DNA of 35,725 nt, taken from positions 1-35,725 of the forward strand of contig JASBTC010000053.1 of the NCBI GenBank assembly GCA_030148625.1, written 5' to 3'. The notes under the pieces are model-generated. The model did not search any database, was not told the DNA's origin, and saw only the letters and a program-made list of their open reading frames with translations. This document shows, piece by piece, positions 1 through 7,496 of this stretch. The translations under genes and the position numbers were made by a program. Source of the stretch: Sphingobium sp. (GTDB lineage: Bacteria > Pseudomonadota > Alphaproteobacteria > Sphingomonadales > Sphingomonadaceae). Position 1 is the first letter of the stretch. Each line of letters opens with the position of its first letter.

Positions 1-96
1 GATATGCGCCCGTCCCGCGACGACGACCGCGATCTCCATCGCGCCGGGATTGGGCCGGCATCCGCCGTCGAAGAAGATCTTCACGCGTGATGGCAT
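1..96 (-). CDS. RNase H-like protein, N-terminal part (runs off the window)
   Basis: Only the first 32 codons are in the window. The peptide begins MPSRVKIFFDGGCRPNPG, which matches the first beta strand and the D-G-x-C-x-x-N-P-G motif of RNase HI-like proteins; Asp10 would be the first metal-binding carboxylate. Family knowledge: such proteins cleave RNA in RNA-DNA hybrids, although shorter relatives are often uncharacterised. The start is well supported. A strong Shine-Dalgarno (AAGGAGG, plus-strand complement at 104-110) lies 7 nt before the ATG at 96. The other ATG, at 101, is out of frame and meets a stop after six codons. The remaining catalytic residues cannot be seen, so activity is not established. 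Confidence 0.75.
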   Translation of the reverse strand, partial: MPSRVKIFFDGGCRPNPGAMEIAVVVAGRAHI

Positions 97-153
97 GGCA
101 TGACCTCCTTAGGCTCCCTCCCGCCGCGGACGGTCACCGCAATCGTGCTGCCT

Positions 154-756
154 CTAGCAGAGCGTCTTGAGATCCTCGGCCATCGCATCGAGCGCATCGG
201 CGAAGGCGCCGTCCATCGCGCTCTGCAGTGTGTCGACGCCGCCCGACCAATAGGCGGTTCGCGATACGCGCCCGCGATAGCTCTTGTCGAAGGATCGGCC
301 GGACGCGCCCTGTGCCTTGAGCTGTATCACGACATTGGCGCTGTAGGTTACCGCGGTGCTCGCGATCCATGCCGTCTGCAGCGTGAAACTGGCCGTGGGC
401 GTTCCTTCGGTAGCGGCCTCGCCCTCGAAACCGGGCTTGATGCCGCGCGCCGTAAGTCCGCCCAGCACGGCCTGCAACCAGCCCCGCACATCCTGCGGGG
501 CGAGCACACCGCGCTGTCCGATGACGCCGGCCATTTCGGGCGACCGGCGTGCATCGACGATATCGGTGAACCGGGCGGCGCAAACCGGCTCCGGTTGCGC
601 CACGCCTGTGGCTGGAAAGGCGCGGTCCTTGAAGGTCGCCGTCAGTTGCGCCTGCGTCCGTTTGGCCGATACCGGCGGTGCGGCGGCGAGCTGTGCGAGC
701 AGGAGCCCGGCACAGCCCCATCCGATCCCGCGCATAGGAGCCGGTCGAACGGCCAT
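154..756 (-). CDS. Exported protein of unknown function
   Basis: About 200 residues. The N-terminus carries a signal-peptide-like stretch (GCAGLLLAQLAAAPPVSA, roughly residues 13-30) followed by a soluble domain, so the product is probably periplasmic or outer-membrane associated. I do not recognise a family. The C-terminal part contains a stretch around YWSGGVDTLQSAMDGAF followed by an acidic helix ending in Cys. The gene begins 5 nt after the stop of the exported protein encoded at 762-1646 on the same strand, so the two are probably cotranscribed and may act together. The ATG at 756 has no clear Shine-Dalgarno; an ATG at 735 is an alternative start that keeps the signal peptide. Confidence 0.6.
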   Translation of the reverse strand: MAVRPAPMRGIGWGCAGLLLAQLAAAPPVSAKRTQAQLTATFKDRAFPATGVAQPEPVCAARFTDIVDARRSPEMAGVIGQRGVLAPQDVRGWLQAVLGGLTARGIKPGFEGEAATEGTPTASFTLQTAWIASTAVTYSANVVIQLKAQGASGRSFDKSYRGRVSRTAYWSGGVDTLQSAMDGAFADALDAMAEDLKTLC

Positions 757-761
757 GTCGA

Positions 762-1646
762 TCAGGACAGCGGCTGTGCGTGGATGAAACCGCCGGACCA
801 CAGCAATGTGCCGTCGGTGGTGTCCTGGATCCGGCCGGAGAAGCCACCGGCCACGCCCTTTTTCTTGTCCTTGGCGGACATCAGCTTGATGTCTTCGGCG
901 GTCAACGCCAGCGTGCGCGGCATCAACTGGCCGATCTTGGCGAATGCCTGAGTCAGCGCCGCGCGTGCCACCTTGCCCTCATCGGCGCTCCACAGCGCCG
1001 CATTGGCGTCCATGTCCGCGCCGGGCGTCGGCAGTGAAACCACGCTGGTGATGCTCTGCGTATAAGCGAGATTTTTCGGGAACAGGCGCGATTCCGGCTT
1101 TGCCGCACTGGTCGCGGGAACCGCCTTGTTGGCGAATTCGATCTTCGCGACGACGCGAACGCTCGCGAAATCGGGCGACAGGTCATAGGAATATTCGATG
1201 AAGGCCACCTGCGCGGCCGTGCCGGCGTCCAGCACCCCGCTCTTGCCCAGCAGCGACGAATCCTTGCTGAACGCCGGTTCCACCGGTTGCAGCCAGGCGA
1301 TGTCAGCGAGGCCCGCCTTGGTCGTCTCCAGCGACAGTGCGTCGGCATCGAAACCGGTCAGCGCGGCGCGCAGCGGCTCGATCGCGGCTTCTGCCTTCTT
1401 GGTACGCGACGCATTTTGAGAGGCTGCCAGCAGACCGCCGAGCATGCCGCCGCCGGTCGCCACCGCGATGTTCGACGGATTGATGTCGGTCTTGATCTCG
1501 GACTGCGCGACCATCACCTGCAACGGCCGGCCGGTCACGCTGCGCGTCTGCTCGGTCACGACATTGGCGGGCGCGGCGATCGCCGTCGACCCGACAGACG
1601 CACCGGCGAGCGCCAGGCACAGGCTCAGATGAAACGCAGACTTCAT
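762..1646 (-). CDS. Exported protein of unknown function
   Basis: A 294-residue protein with a typical Sec signal peptide (MKSAFHLSLCLALAGASVGS, cleavage probably after AIAA near residue 24). The mature part contains a glycine-rich segment (VATGGGMLGGLLAAS) and a predicted beta-rich domain; no known catalytic motif is visible. The ATG at 1646 is chosen because it is preceded by GGAGGAA at a proper distance and gives the signal peptide directly. A longer reading frame upstream would bury the signal. It is followed after 5 nt by another exported protein, suggesting a two-gene operon with a cell-envelope role. The function is unknown. Confidence 0.7.
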   Translation of the reverse strand: MKSAFHLSLCLALAGASVGSTAIAAPANVVTEQTRSVTGRPLQVMVAQSEIKTDINPSNIAVATGGGMLGGLLAASQNASRTKKAEAAIEPLRAALTGFDADALSLETTKAGLADIAWLQPVEPAFSKDSSLLGKSGVLDAGTAAQVAFIEYSYDLSPDFASVRVVAKIEFANKAVPATSAAKPESRLFPKNLAYTQSITSVVSLPTPGADMDANAALWSADEGKVARAALTQAFAKIGQLMPRTLALTAEDIKLMSAKDKKKGVAGGFSGRIQDTTDGTLLWSGGFIHAQPLS

Positions 1647-2004
1647 GAAATTCCTCCCCAAGGGACGTCCGCGCACAATGGTGCGGGACGAGCGACCCCA
1701 AAGGCCCGCTACTGGCGCGTTGCCAGCATTTCAAGCACGTAAATGTCCCATGGACGACCCGGTCAAGAATTATGCCATGGGTTAGACTTGTTCGCTTCGG
1801 TTTGAATTCATGCGGCACAACATCGGAACTGTGAATCCGGAATATCGGCGGCAGTTTCTTGAATGCGGAGAGCAGCGATGCGGCGGAATGCCGCATATTT
1901 GCCGATCCAGGCACTGTCGGGTGCTCCACTCGGGAATGGCGCCGGTGTGCGTCTGGTTCGATAAGGCAGCGGGTCGGCTAGATTCAGCCTGAAAGGGAAC
2001 CGAT
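1647..2004. other. Intergenic region between divergent genes
   Basis: A 358-nt gap separates the minus-strand exported-protein operon from a plus-strand secreted protein. Promoters for both directions must lie here. On the minus strand a TTGACC (complement near 1760-1765) could be a -35 element, but no convincing -10 follows at standard spacing. A short GGCT...AGCC hairpin lies just before the plus-strand gene. No RNA gene or convincing small reading frame was found. Confidence 0.35.
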
Positions 2005-2385
2005 ATGTTGTATAGGATCGCCATGGTGCTGGCCGTGCTTGGTGCCACTAATGGGGCATCGGCCGCCGCCCCGGCCGCGGACACGCCGTCCGAAGCTCTG
2101 CGGACCTGTGCGACCGGTCATGCGCTGGATCTTGCGGTGGTCAAGCCGGACAACACCGCCGAACACGTGTCCGAAACCGCATTGCAGCTCTGCTATCAGG
2201 AGAATCTCGAGGCGCAGACCGAATTCCGCGCCGAGCAGCTGCGCCTCGATCGCTCGATCGGCGCCGACGAACTGGTCGCGTGGTGGGATGTCCATCGATC
2301 TGAACTCCGCACATCGCTTGTCGCGGCCATCGACAACTGCCGCGCGTCGCTGGTGGCGGGGGCCGCCCGGTGCGATCCGTCATAA
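2005..2385 (+). CDS. Small secreted protein of unknown function
   Basis: A 126-residue protein beginning with a signal peptide (MLYRIAMVLAVLGATNGASA, cleavage near residue 20-21). The mature part has four cysteines (in RTCATG, QLCYQ, DNCRAS and ARCDPS), which fits two disulfides in the periplasm. No family is recognised. The start has an upstream AAAGGGA at suitable distance. The last 6 bp overlap the end of the convergent methyltransferase gene on the other strand. Confidence 0.6.
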   Translation: MLYRIAMVLAVLGATNGASAAAPAADTPSEALRTCATGHALDLAVVKPDNTAEHVSETALQLCYQENLEAQTEFRAEQLRLDRSIGADELVAWWDVHRSELRTSLVAAIDNCRASLVAGAARCDPS

Positions 2386-3018
2386 CTTGCGCGCGACGAT
2401 ATAGGGCCGGTTGTCATTGCCTTTGCTTGCATGGTTCTCCACGGCCAGTATCTCGAAGCCCGCATCGTCGATGAGCCGGCCCAGTTCGGATGCGCCGAAG
2501 ATGGTCACATGCGGCGCTTTGCCGACCACGCGCATGGCAGGCAGGAGGACACGTCGGATGAGCGCGGCCATCTCGCCGACGCATGGCGTCTTGGAGATGA
2601 ACAGGCCGTCCGATGCGAGCAAGGCGTGGATGCCGTGCAGCGTAGCGGGCACGTCGCGGACCAGATGGAGATAATTGAACGCCAGCACGGCATCGACCGG
2701 TCTCGCGTCCGACATCAGCGTTTCCACGGTTGCGGTCTGGAAGGCCAGCCCCGCGATCGGCGCGGCGGAGTGCCTGTCGCCGGCGATCGCGATCATATTG
2801 GGGGAGATATCGGTCGCGAGATAGGTCGCGACATCGCCCGCGAGCCGCAGGGCCGTCGTTCCGGTCCCGCATCCCAACTCGACGACCCGACCGTCCGGCT
2901 GCAACAGGCCGCGCGTCCGTTCCAGCGTGCGCTCATATCCGGCCTGATCGGCGACCGCGCTCCTGGCGTATTTCGGTGCGGCCCTGTCCCAGAAACGGGC
3001 GTCGTTCGCGAGACTCAT
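2380..3018 (-). CDS. Class I SAM-dependent methyltransferase
   Basis: A 212-residue methyltransferase. The SAM-binding motif I is plain (VVELGCGTGTTAL, about residues 46-58), followed by an acidic residue in the next strand (YLATDISPNMI) and a motif-IV-like VDAVLAFNYLHLV. This is the usual UbiE/Methyltransf_11-type fold; the substrate cannot be told. The start at 3018 (MSLANDARFWDRAAPKYARS) is typical of the family and has GGAG about 8 nt upstream; a longer reading frame would add about 60 unrelated residues. The DUF4287 gene lies 47 nt upstream on the same strand, so they may be cotranscribed. The gene end overlaps the convergent secreted-protein gene by 6 bp. Confidence 0.85.
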   Translation of the reverse strand: MSLANDARFWDRAAPKYARSAVADQAGYERTLERTRGLLQPDGRVVELGCGTGTTALRLAGDVATYLATDISPNMIAIAGDRHSAAPIAGLAFQTATVETLMSDARPVDAVLAFNYLHLVRDVPATLHGIHALLASDGLFISKTPCVGEMAALIRRVLLPAMRVVGKAPHVTIFGASELGRLIDDAGFEILAVENHASKGNDNRPYIVARKL

Positions 3019-3065
3019 GATCGGTGCTCCGTCGCTGGCACGGCTCGGGCGCTCGTCGTTCCAGC

Positions 3066-3278
3066 CTAAGTCTTGTCCTCCGCCAGGGTATGCGCGACGA
3101 TCGCATTGGCATGGCCGTGGCCCATGCCATGATCGTCCTTGAGCATGGCGACCAGTTCCATATGCTTCGCCGCGCCATGGCTGCGCACCAGCGCTTTCCA
3201 TTCGGCGATGGGGCGGCCGTATTTCTTCTCGATGGACGGGAAATAGGACGCGGGGCCCTTGATCGGTTCGTTGGTCAT
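3066..3278 (-). CDS. DUF4287 domain protein
   Basis: A 70-residue protein whose whole length matches the DUF4287 pattern: an N-terminal GPASYFPSIEKKYGRPIAEW segment, then KHMELVAMLKDDHGMGHGHANAIV. The family is small, soluble and of unknown function, sometimes found beside DUF5655 domains. The ATG at 3278 is the natural start of the domain. The gene lies between DUF4336 and a methyltransferase on the same strand and may be part of a loose operon. Confidence 0.8.
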   Translation of the reverse strand: MTNEPIKGPASYFPSIEKKYGRPIAEWKALVRSHGAAKHMELVAMLKDDHGMGHGHANAIVAHTLAEDKT

Positions 3279-3352
3279 GCGGCGATTAGAGTGGCCGGAC
3301 ATGTCCCGGTCAAGTCCGTCGGCGGCCGATCTTCGGATTGAGAGTGACGAAC

Positions 3353-4042
3353 TCAAGCCAATAGCCATGCGAATGCGCGGGCGATGAACGCGCGACCGTC
3401 CGATTCGACGGGGGCGGCATGGGCCATCAGAATTTTCTCGATGGGCCAGGCCAGGATCCGGTGAAGTGCCGCGCGTGCGACACTTCGATCGAGGAATGTC
3501 AGCCGGAATTTTCTGGGGACCGCCGGCTCGGGCGCCGTCATGAGATCGATTTCGGCAATCCTGGCTCTCCAGCCCGCGAACCATCCTGGCTCGAAATGTT
3601 GTATCAGGTCGGTGAAGATCGCCGTGCGGCTCTTTCGGTGGAAGAAGACGACTTCGGTGATGATCGGATTGCCCCGGACAATGACCTGATCGATCTCCCC
3701 CGACCAGTCGGGCGCGGGATCGTCGTCGAGATCGGCATCGAAGACGATATCCTTTCGCCGCTTGCGCAGTCCCGGCGGCGCATGAAGCCTGGCGCCGGGA
3801 TAGGCCGTATGCCACTCGCTGATGAACAGGTGATGGTGCGCGTTTGGCGCGACGATATCACGCACCTGACCAAGCGCTTCGACCGCCGCGCGGAGTCCGT
3901 CGGAAAGCGCGATGGGCGACCAGATGAAGAGTGCACCATCCGAGAGGCGGATGACGGCCATGCGTGTCGGATATCGGAAGCCGGCGACGACCGCGACCGG
4001 GCCGTCCGCGATCCAGATCCCGTCGTCAAAAGGCCGCAGCAT
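3353..4042 (-). CDS. DUF4336 domain protein
   Basis: A 229-residue cytoplasmic protein resembling the DUF4336 family. It starts with MLRPFDDGIWIADGPV and contains APNAHHHLFISEWHTAYPGA at about residues 65-84, a His-rich segment reminiscent of the metal-binding loop of metallo-beta-lactamase-fold proteins. A second block, EVVFFHRKSRTAIFTDLIQH, is also typical. The reaction is unknown. It lies 21 nt downstream of the acetyltransferase gene on the same strand, so cotranscription is likely. Confidence 0.75.
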   Translation of the reverse strand: MLRPFDDGIWIADGPVAVVAGFRYPTRMAVIRLSDGALFIWSPIALSDGLRAAVEALGQVRDIVAPNAHHHLFISEWHTAYPGARLHAPPGLRKRRKDIVFDADLDDDPAPDWSGEIDQVIVRGNPIITEVVFFHRKSRTAIFTDLIQHFEPGWFAGWRARIAEIDLMTAPEPAVPRKFRLTFLDRSVARAALHRILAWPIEKILMAHAAPVESDGRAFIARAFAWLLA

Positions 4043-4063
4043 CGCGAGGCTCGTGCCGGGATC

Positions 4064-4690
4064 TCATCCGTCTTCATCCCGGAAATCGATCCGCATCACC
4101 AGCCGCCTCGGTGTCGGATGGCCGATCTCGACGAAGCCGGCCGCGGCGAAGATACTCACGCTCCCGACATGGAGCTCGCCCCAGGGTACATCCTGCCCTG
4201 GCCGGGTGATCATCGGATAGGCTTCGAGCGCGCGAGCGCCATGTTCGCGCGCGAAATCGACGGCGGCGCAGGCGAGCGCCCGGCTAATACCGCGCCGCCG
4301 ATAACCGGCGCGCGTGTGGAAGCAGGTAACGGCCCAGATGCCGGTATCGTACCGGTCCTCGTCCCGGCCGATCCAGGGCACGCGATAGACGCGCAGCAGC
4401 CCGGCATAGGCGGGGCGCGGTTCGACGGCGCACCAGCCGACCGGCTCGTCGCCGAACCAGGCGACCAGGCCGCTGGTGGCGCATGCATCGGGGCGGCCGC
4501 AATTCGCCTGTTCGCGCAACCGCGCGGCACGCACCGCGACGGGCACCTTGCCGAAGGATTCGCCGGGCGCCAGCCGGTAACGCTGGCACTGGCATTTATA
4601 GCCGTCACCGCGCGCGCCGAATATCGCGTCGAGATCGCGCCCGTTCGCCATATTGGCGGGCCTGATCGCAATCGCCGCATCCGTCGTCAT
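4064..4690 (-). CDS. GNAT-family acetyltransferase
   Basis: About 208 residues. The acetyl-CoA-binding motif A is seen in TCFHTRAGYRRRGISRAL (beta4 strand, then the R-x-x-G-x-x/G pyrophosphate loop), followed by a helix and the C-terminal HVGSVSIFAAAGFVEIG segment that is standard for GNAT enzymes. The N-terminal part has a Cys pair (YKCQCQRY). The substrate is unknown. The ATG at 4690 is used; one at 4705 in the same frame would add five residues, and neither has a clear Shine-Dalgarno. Confidence 0.8.
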   Translation of the reverse strand: MTTDAAIAIRPANMANGRDLDAIFGARGDGYKCQCQRYRLAPGESFGKVPVAVRAARLREQANCGRPDACATSGLVAWFGDEPVGWCAVEPRPAYAGLLRVYRVPWIGRDEDRYDTGIWAVTCFHTRAGYRRRGISRALACAAVDFAREHGARALEAYPMITRPGQDVPWGELHVGSVSIFAAAGFVEIGHPTPRRLVMRIDFRDEDG

Positions 4691-4919
4691 CTGCGCCGCG
4701 CCCATTGGGAAAGGACCGTGTATCTGGCGGGGCGGCGGCGGCGCGTCAACCAGAGTGGGGCTATGACGGCCGATCCCGGCTGCGGGATGACAATTTCGCC
4801 GAAGAACTTCGCTGGACTTGAGTCAGTTGGCCCGATCAGCGCACGTCCGCGCCTGTTGCGCCCATCCCCCTGCTGCCCCAGAGTTGGGTTGGAATGCGTG
4901 ATTGTCGTGAGGAAACGGG

Positions 4920-6038
4920 ATGGCGAAGGCCAGGAAGAAGACGCTGCCCAAGGATTTCGGGACCTTGCTCGAACAGGGGGATTTCGATGCGATCCGGGCG
5001 GTGTTCGATCATTGCGACGTCGATGCGCGCGGGGGCTATACGAAGCAGACTGCGCTCGCGTTCGGATTTTGCAGCGACCGGTTGACGCACTGGCTGGTCG
5101 AGCGGGGGGCGGATATCGCCGCGCGCGACAATTATGGCGAAACGCCGCTGCATGCCCATGCCGGCCATTGGCAGGGGCGGATCGATGTACTGCTGGCGCT
5201 GGGCGCGGCGGTGGACGCGCGCGACGACCGGGGCAATACGCCGCTCCACGCGGCCGCGCGGGCGGGCAATGGGCAGGCGGTCCGGCTGTTGCTGGAGCAT
5301 GGAGCGGACGCCGACGCACCCGACGGGAACGGCCTGACGCCATTGGCATTGGCGCTGCACCAGTGCAGCAATGCGGCGATCGAGGGCGTAGCGGATGTCG
5401 CGGCGCTGCTGCTCGATGTTCCGGCGCCCCGGCCGGCCGGGTTTCGCGCGATTGCCGGGCGCATGTTTGGGCGGGGAAAAGCGGGCAATGTACGGGTGAC
5501 GCCGGAGTTGCAGGCGCAGGTCCGGCGTATCGGCGCCAATTTCGAGTTCCATCGCGCCGGCTTCAATCCCGACATGCTGGAGACGACCAGTGCCGCGCTC
5601 GACCGGCTCTATGTGCTGTTCGATGTGCCGCCGGCTCCGCGCCGGACGATGCATGACGGCAAGGCCGCGATCGTGGCGACGGGCGACCGTTGGGAGGATC
5701 GCCATCAGGCATTGTGGGAATTGCTGGTGCCGTCCAGCGGCGCTGCGGCGACCGTGCAGGGGGAAGTCATTCGCATTTCGGGACGCATCCATGACGAGAT
5801 CGAGCGCAATGGCGGAGCCAATTGGGATGCCGATTTCCGGAAGATGGCTGACGCGTTCGTCGGCCATGTCGGTTCAGGTGTCCCGCTTCCTGAAACGGAT
5901 CGGACGAAGGCTGCGGCGCTTGTCGCGGGGGCAAGGCGCGGCAATGGGGATGTGCGGCCCTTATGCGAGCTGGCTGTGAACTGGGTCGCGCTCAATCCCG
6001 ACCCGGTCGCGCTGTCGGCACCCGATTATCGGCGCTGA
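4920..6038 (+). CDS. Ankyrin-repeat protein
   Basis: A 372-residue soluble protein. The N-terminal half holds three to four ankyrin repeats, the clearest being ETPLHAHAGHWQGRIDVLLA (from about residue 78) and NTPLHAAARAGNGQAVRLLL (from about residue 110), plus a degenerate earlier one (KQTALAFGFCSDRLTHWLVE). The C-terminal half, about 200 residues, is an unrecognised domain with tryptophans around WEDRHQALWELLVPSSG. There is no signal peptide. Ankyrin repeats mediate protein-protein contacts; the partner is unknown. AGGAAACGGG precedes the ATG. The gene stands alone, divergent from the acetyltransferase. Confidence 0.85.
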   Translation: MAKARKKTLPKDFGTLLEQGDFDAIRAVFDHCDVDARGGYTKQTALAFGFCSDRLTHWLVERGADIAARDNYGETPLHAHAGHWQGRIDVLLALGAAVDARDDRGNTPLHAAARAGNGQAVRLLLEHGADADAPDGNGLTPLALALHQCSNAAIEGVADVAALLLDVPAPRPAGFRAIAGRMFGRGKAGNVRVTPELQAQVRRIGANFEFHRAGFNPDMLETTSAALDRLYVLFDVPPAPRRTMHDGKAAIVATGDRWEDRHQALWELLVPSSGAAATVQGEVIRISGRIHDEIERNGGANWDADFRKMADAFVGHVGSGVPLPETDRTKAAALVAGARRGNGDVRPLCELAVNWVALNPDPVALSAPDYRR

Positions 6039-6117
6039 TCGCGGCCGCCCATCGCGGTCCTGAACCGCAGCGACGAAATCGTCGTGCGTGAGGTCCGCGC
6101 CATGGCGGCGGGAAATC

Positions 6118-6190
6118 TGGTGGGCCCAGTAGGTCTCGCACCTACATCCTGCCGTAATCTGCGGCGCGCTCTGCTTTAAGCTACAGGCCC
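6118..6190 (-). tRNA. Divergent tRNA-Ile-like sequence (possible pseudo-tRNA)
   Basis: Read on the minus strand from 6190, the 73-nt sequence folds as a cloverleaf. The acceptor is GGGCCTG/TGGGCCC with an encoded ACCA end. The D arm is GCTT/GAGC, the anticodon stem GCCG/CGGC with 7-nt loop CAGATTA (anticodon GAT), and the T arm GTAGG/CCTAC. The first 12 nt and the CCA end match what I recall of sphingomonad tRNA-Ile(GAU). It is unusual: the D loop is only 6 nt and lacks the GG pair, position 33 is A rather than U, and the T loop is TGCGAGA rather than TTCGANN. Normal decoding is therefore doubtful. It could be a decayed tRNA, a phage attachment remnant or a tRNA with another role. Confidence 0.55.
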
Positions 6191-6407
6191 AAGCCGACCT
6201 GATAGTCGCGATCCGCTAAGAACTGGTTACGAAAATGAATCGCCGATGCGTTTTCTGTGGATTGGCAACGGCGCGGCGCTTCGGCCGCACGCCGCGTCGC
6301 GCCAAGGGTTTCCGCCGGGCCGTTCCGCTGGTGAAACATTGCCTGGCTTGCCTGGGCATGGGCCGGATCGGCGGATATTGCCCATAAATGTGGAGCGAGA
6401 AGGGACC

Positions 6408-7376
6408 ATGGGAGTGAAAACGCTGCTGGCGCGTATCATGGCGGCTTTGGTTGCGGCGCTGCTGCTCGGTCATATGTCGGCCGTGCTGGCGCAGAAGCGC
6501 ATCGCTTTCAGCTTCGACGACGTCCCGCGCAAGGCCGGCGGTTTCTTCACACCCGATACGCGCACGCGCAAGTTCATCGCCGCGCTGAAACGCGCGCGCA
6601 TCCGCCAGGCGGCCTTTTTCGTCACGCCCGGCAACCTCGACGCACCTGACGGCAAGGGCGGGGAGGCCCGGATCGCTGCCTATGTGCGTGCCGGCCATGT
6701 CATCGGCAATCACAGCTACAGCCATCTCTGGCTGTCGAAGACGCCGGCCGGCGATTATATCGCCGATCTCGACCGCGCAGCCGCCTGGCTGAAGGGGCGG
6801 CCGGGCTATCGGCCCTGGTATCGCTATCCCTTTCTCGATGAGGGCCGCCGCGATCTTGCCAAGCGGGCGGAGGTGCGCGCCGCGCTGGCCGAGCGCGGGC
6901 TCACCAACGGCTATGTCACCATCGATAATTACGACTGGCATCTGGACGGTCTGGCGACGCGGGCAAGGGCGGCGGGCCGGCGCATCGACATGGCCGCGCT
7001 GCGCGACCTGTATGTCGAGACTCTGGTCGGTGCCGCGAATTTCTATGACGGCATCGCGCGAACCGCGCTGGGGCGTCAGCCGGTGCAAGTGATCCTGCTC
7101 CACGAAACCGATCTCAACGCGATGTTCGTCGACGATCTCGCCGCCGCGCTGCGCGGTGACGGGTGGGAGATCGTGCCGATCGATGAGGCCTATCGCGATC
7201 CGATCGCCGCGCGCGAGCCCGATGGCTGGTTCACCAATGGCGGACGCATCGCCGCGCTTGCCCAGGAAACCGGCCGCCTACCCAGGGACCTCATCGATCC
7301 GCGTACCGATGAGGACGTGCTGAAAGCGTTGTTCGATGCGCGTGTGGTGAAATCGGTCGATGGAGTTCGGCGCTGA
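6408..7376 (+). CDS. Exported polysaccharide deacetylase (NodB-type)
   Basis: A 322-residue protein with a signal peptide (hydrophobic stretch at about residues 5-28, ending in AVLAQ). The NodB/CE4 motifs are present: FSFDDVP with the metal and base aspartates at 37-38, H102-x3-H106 in GNHSYSHLW, and YRYPF at 138-142. Family knowledge: these metal-dependent enzymes remove acetyl groups from N- or O-acetylated polysaccharides or peptidoglycan. ILLHETDL near the C-terminus fits the late His motif. The ATG at 6408 is chosen because GAGAAGGG precedes it and the signal peptide follows at once; a longer frame from 6246 is less likely. The substrate is unknown. The neighbouring tailspike-like protein also suggests glycans. 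Confidence 0.85.
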   Translation: MGVKTLLARIMAALVAALLLGHMSAVLAQKRIAFSFDDVPRKAGGFFTPDTRTRKFIAALKRARIRQAAFFVTPGNLDAPDGKGGEARIAAYVRAGHVIGNHSYSHLWLSKTPAGDYIADLDRAAAWLKGRPGYRPWYRYPFLDEGRRDLAKRAEVRAALAERGLTNGYVTIDNYDWHLDGLATRARAAGRRIDMAALRDLYVETLVGAANFYDGIARTALGRQPVQVILLHETDLNAMFVDDLAAALRGDGWEIVPIDEAYRDPIAAREPDGWFTNGGRIAALAQETGRLPRDLIDPRTDEDVLKALFDARVVKSVDGVRR

Positions 7377-7496
7377 GGGGGCATTTCTTGAGGCGAGCGT
7401 GTCGTCCACCGAATATTTCATCCACCGACGAAATTCCCGCTTGAAGTGTTGGATATCAAATGTTCTTCATTTGTTCCATTCAGCGAAGGAAATCCT

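Noticed and set aside
3419..5656. A 745-codon plus-strand frame across DUF4336, the acetyltransferase and the ankyrin gene
   Set aside because: It overlaps three supported genes in other frames and has no domain of its own.
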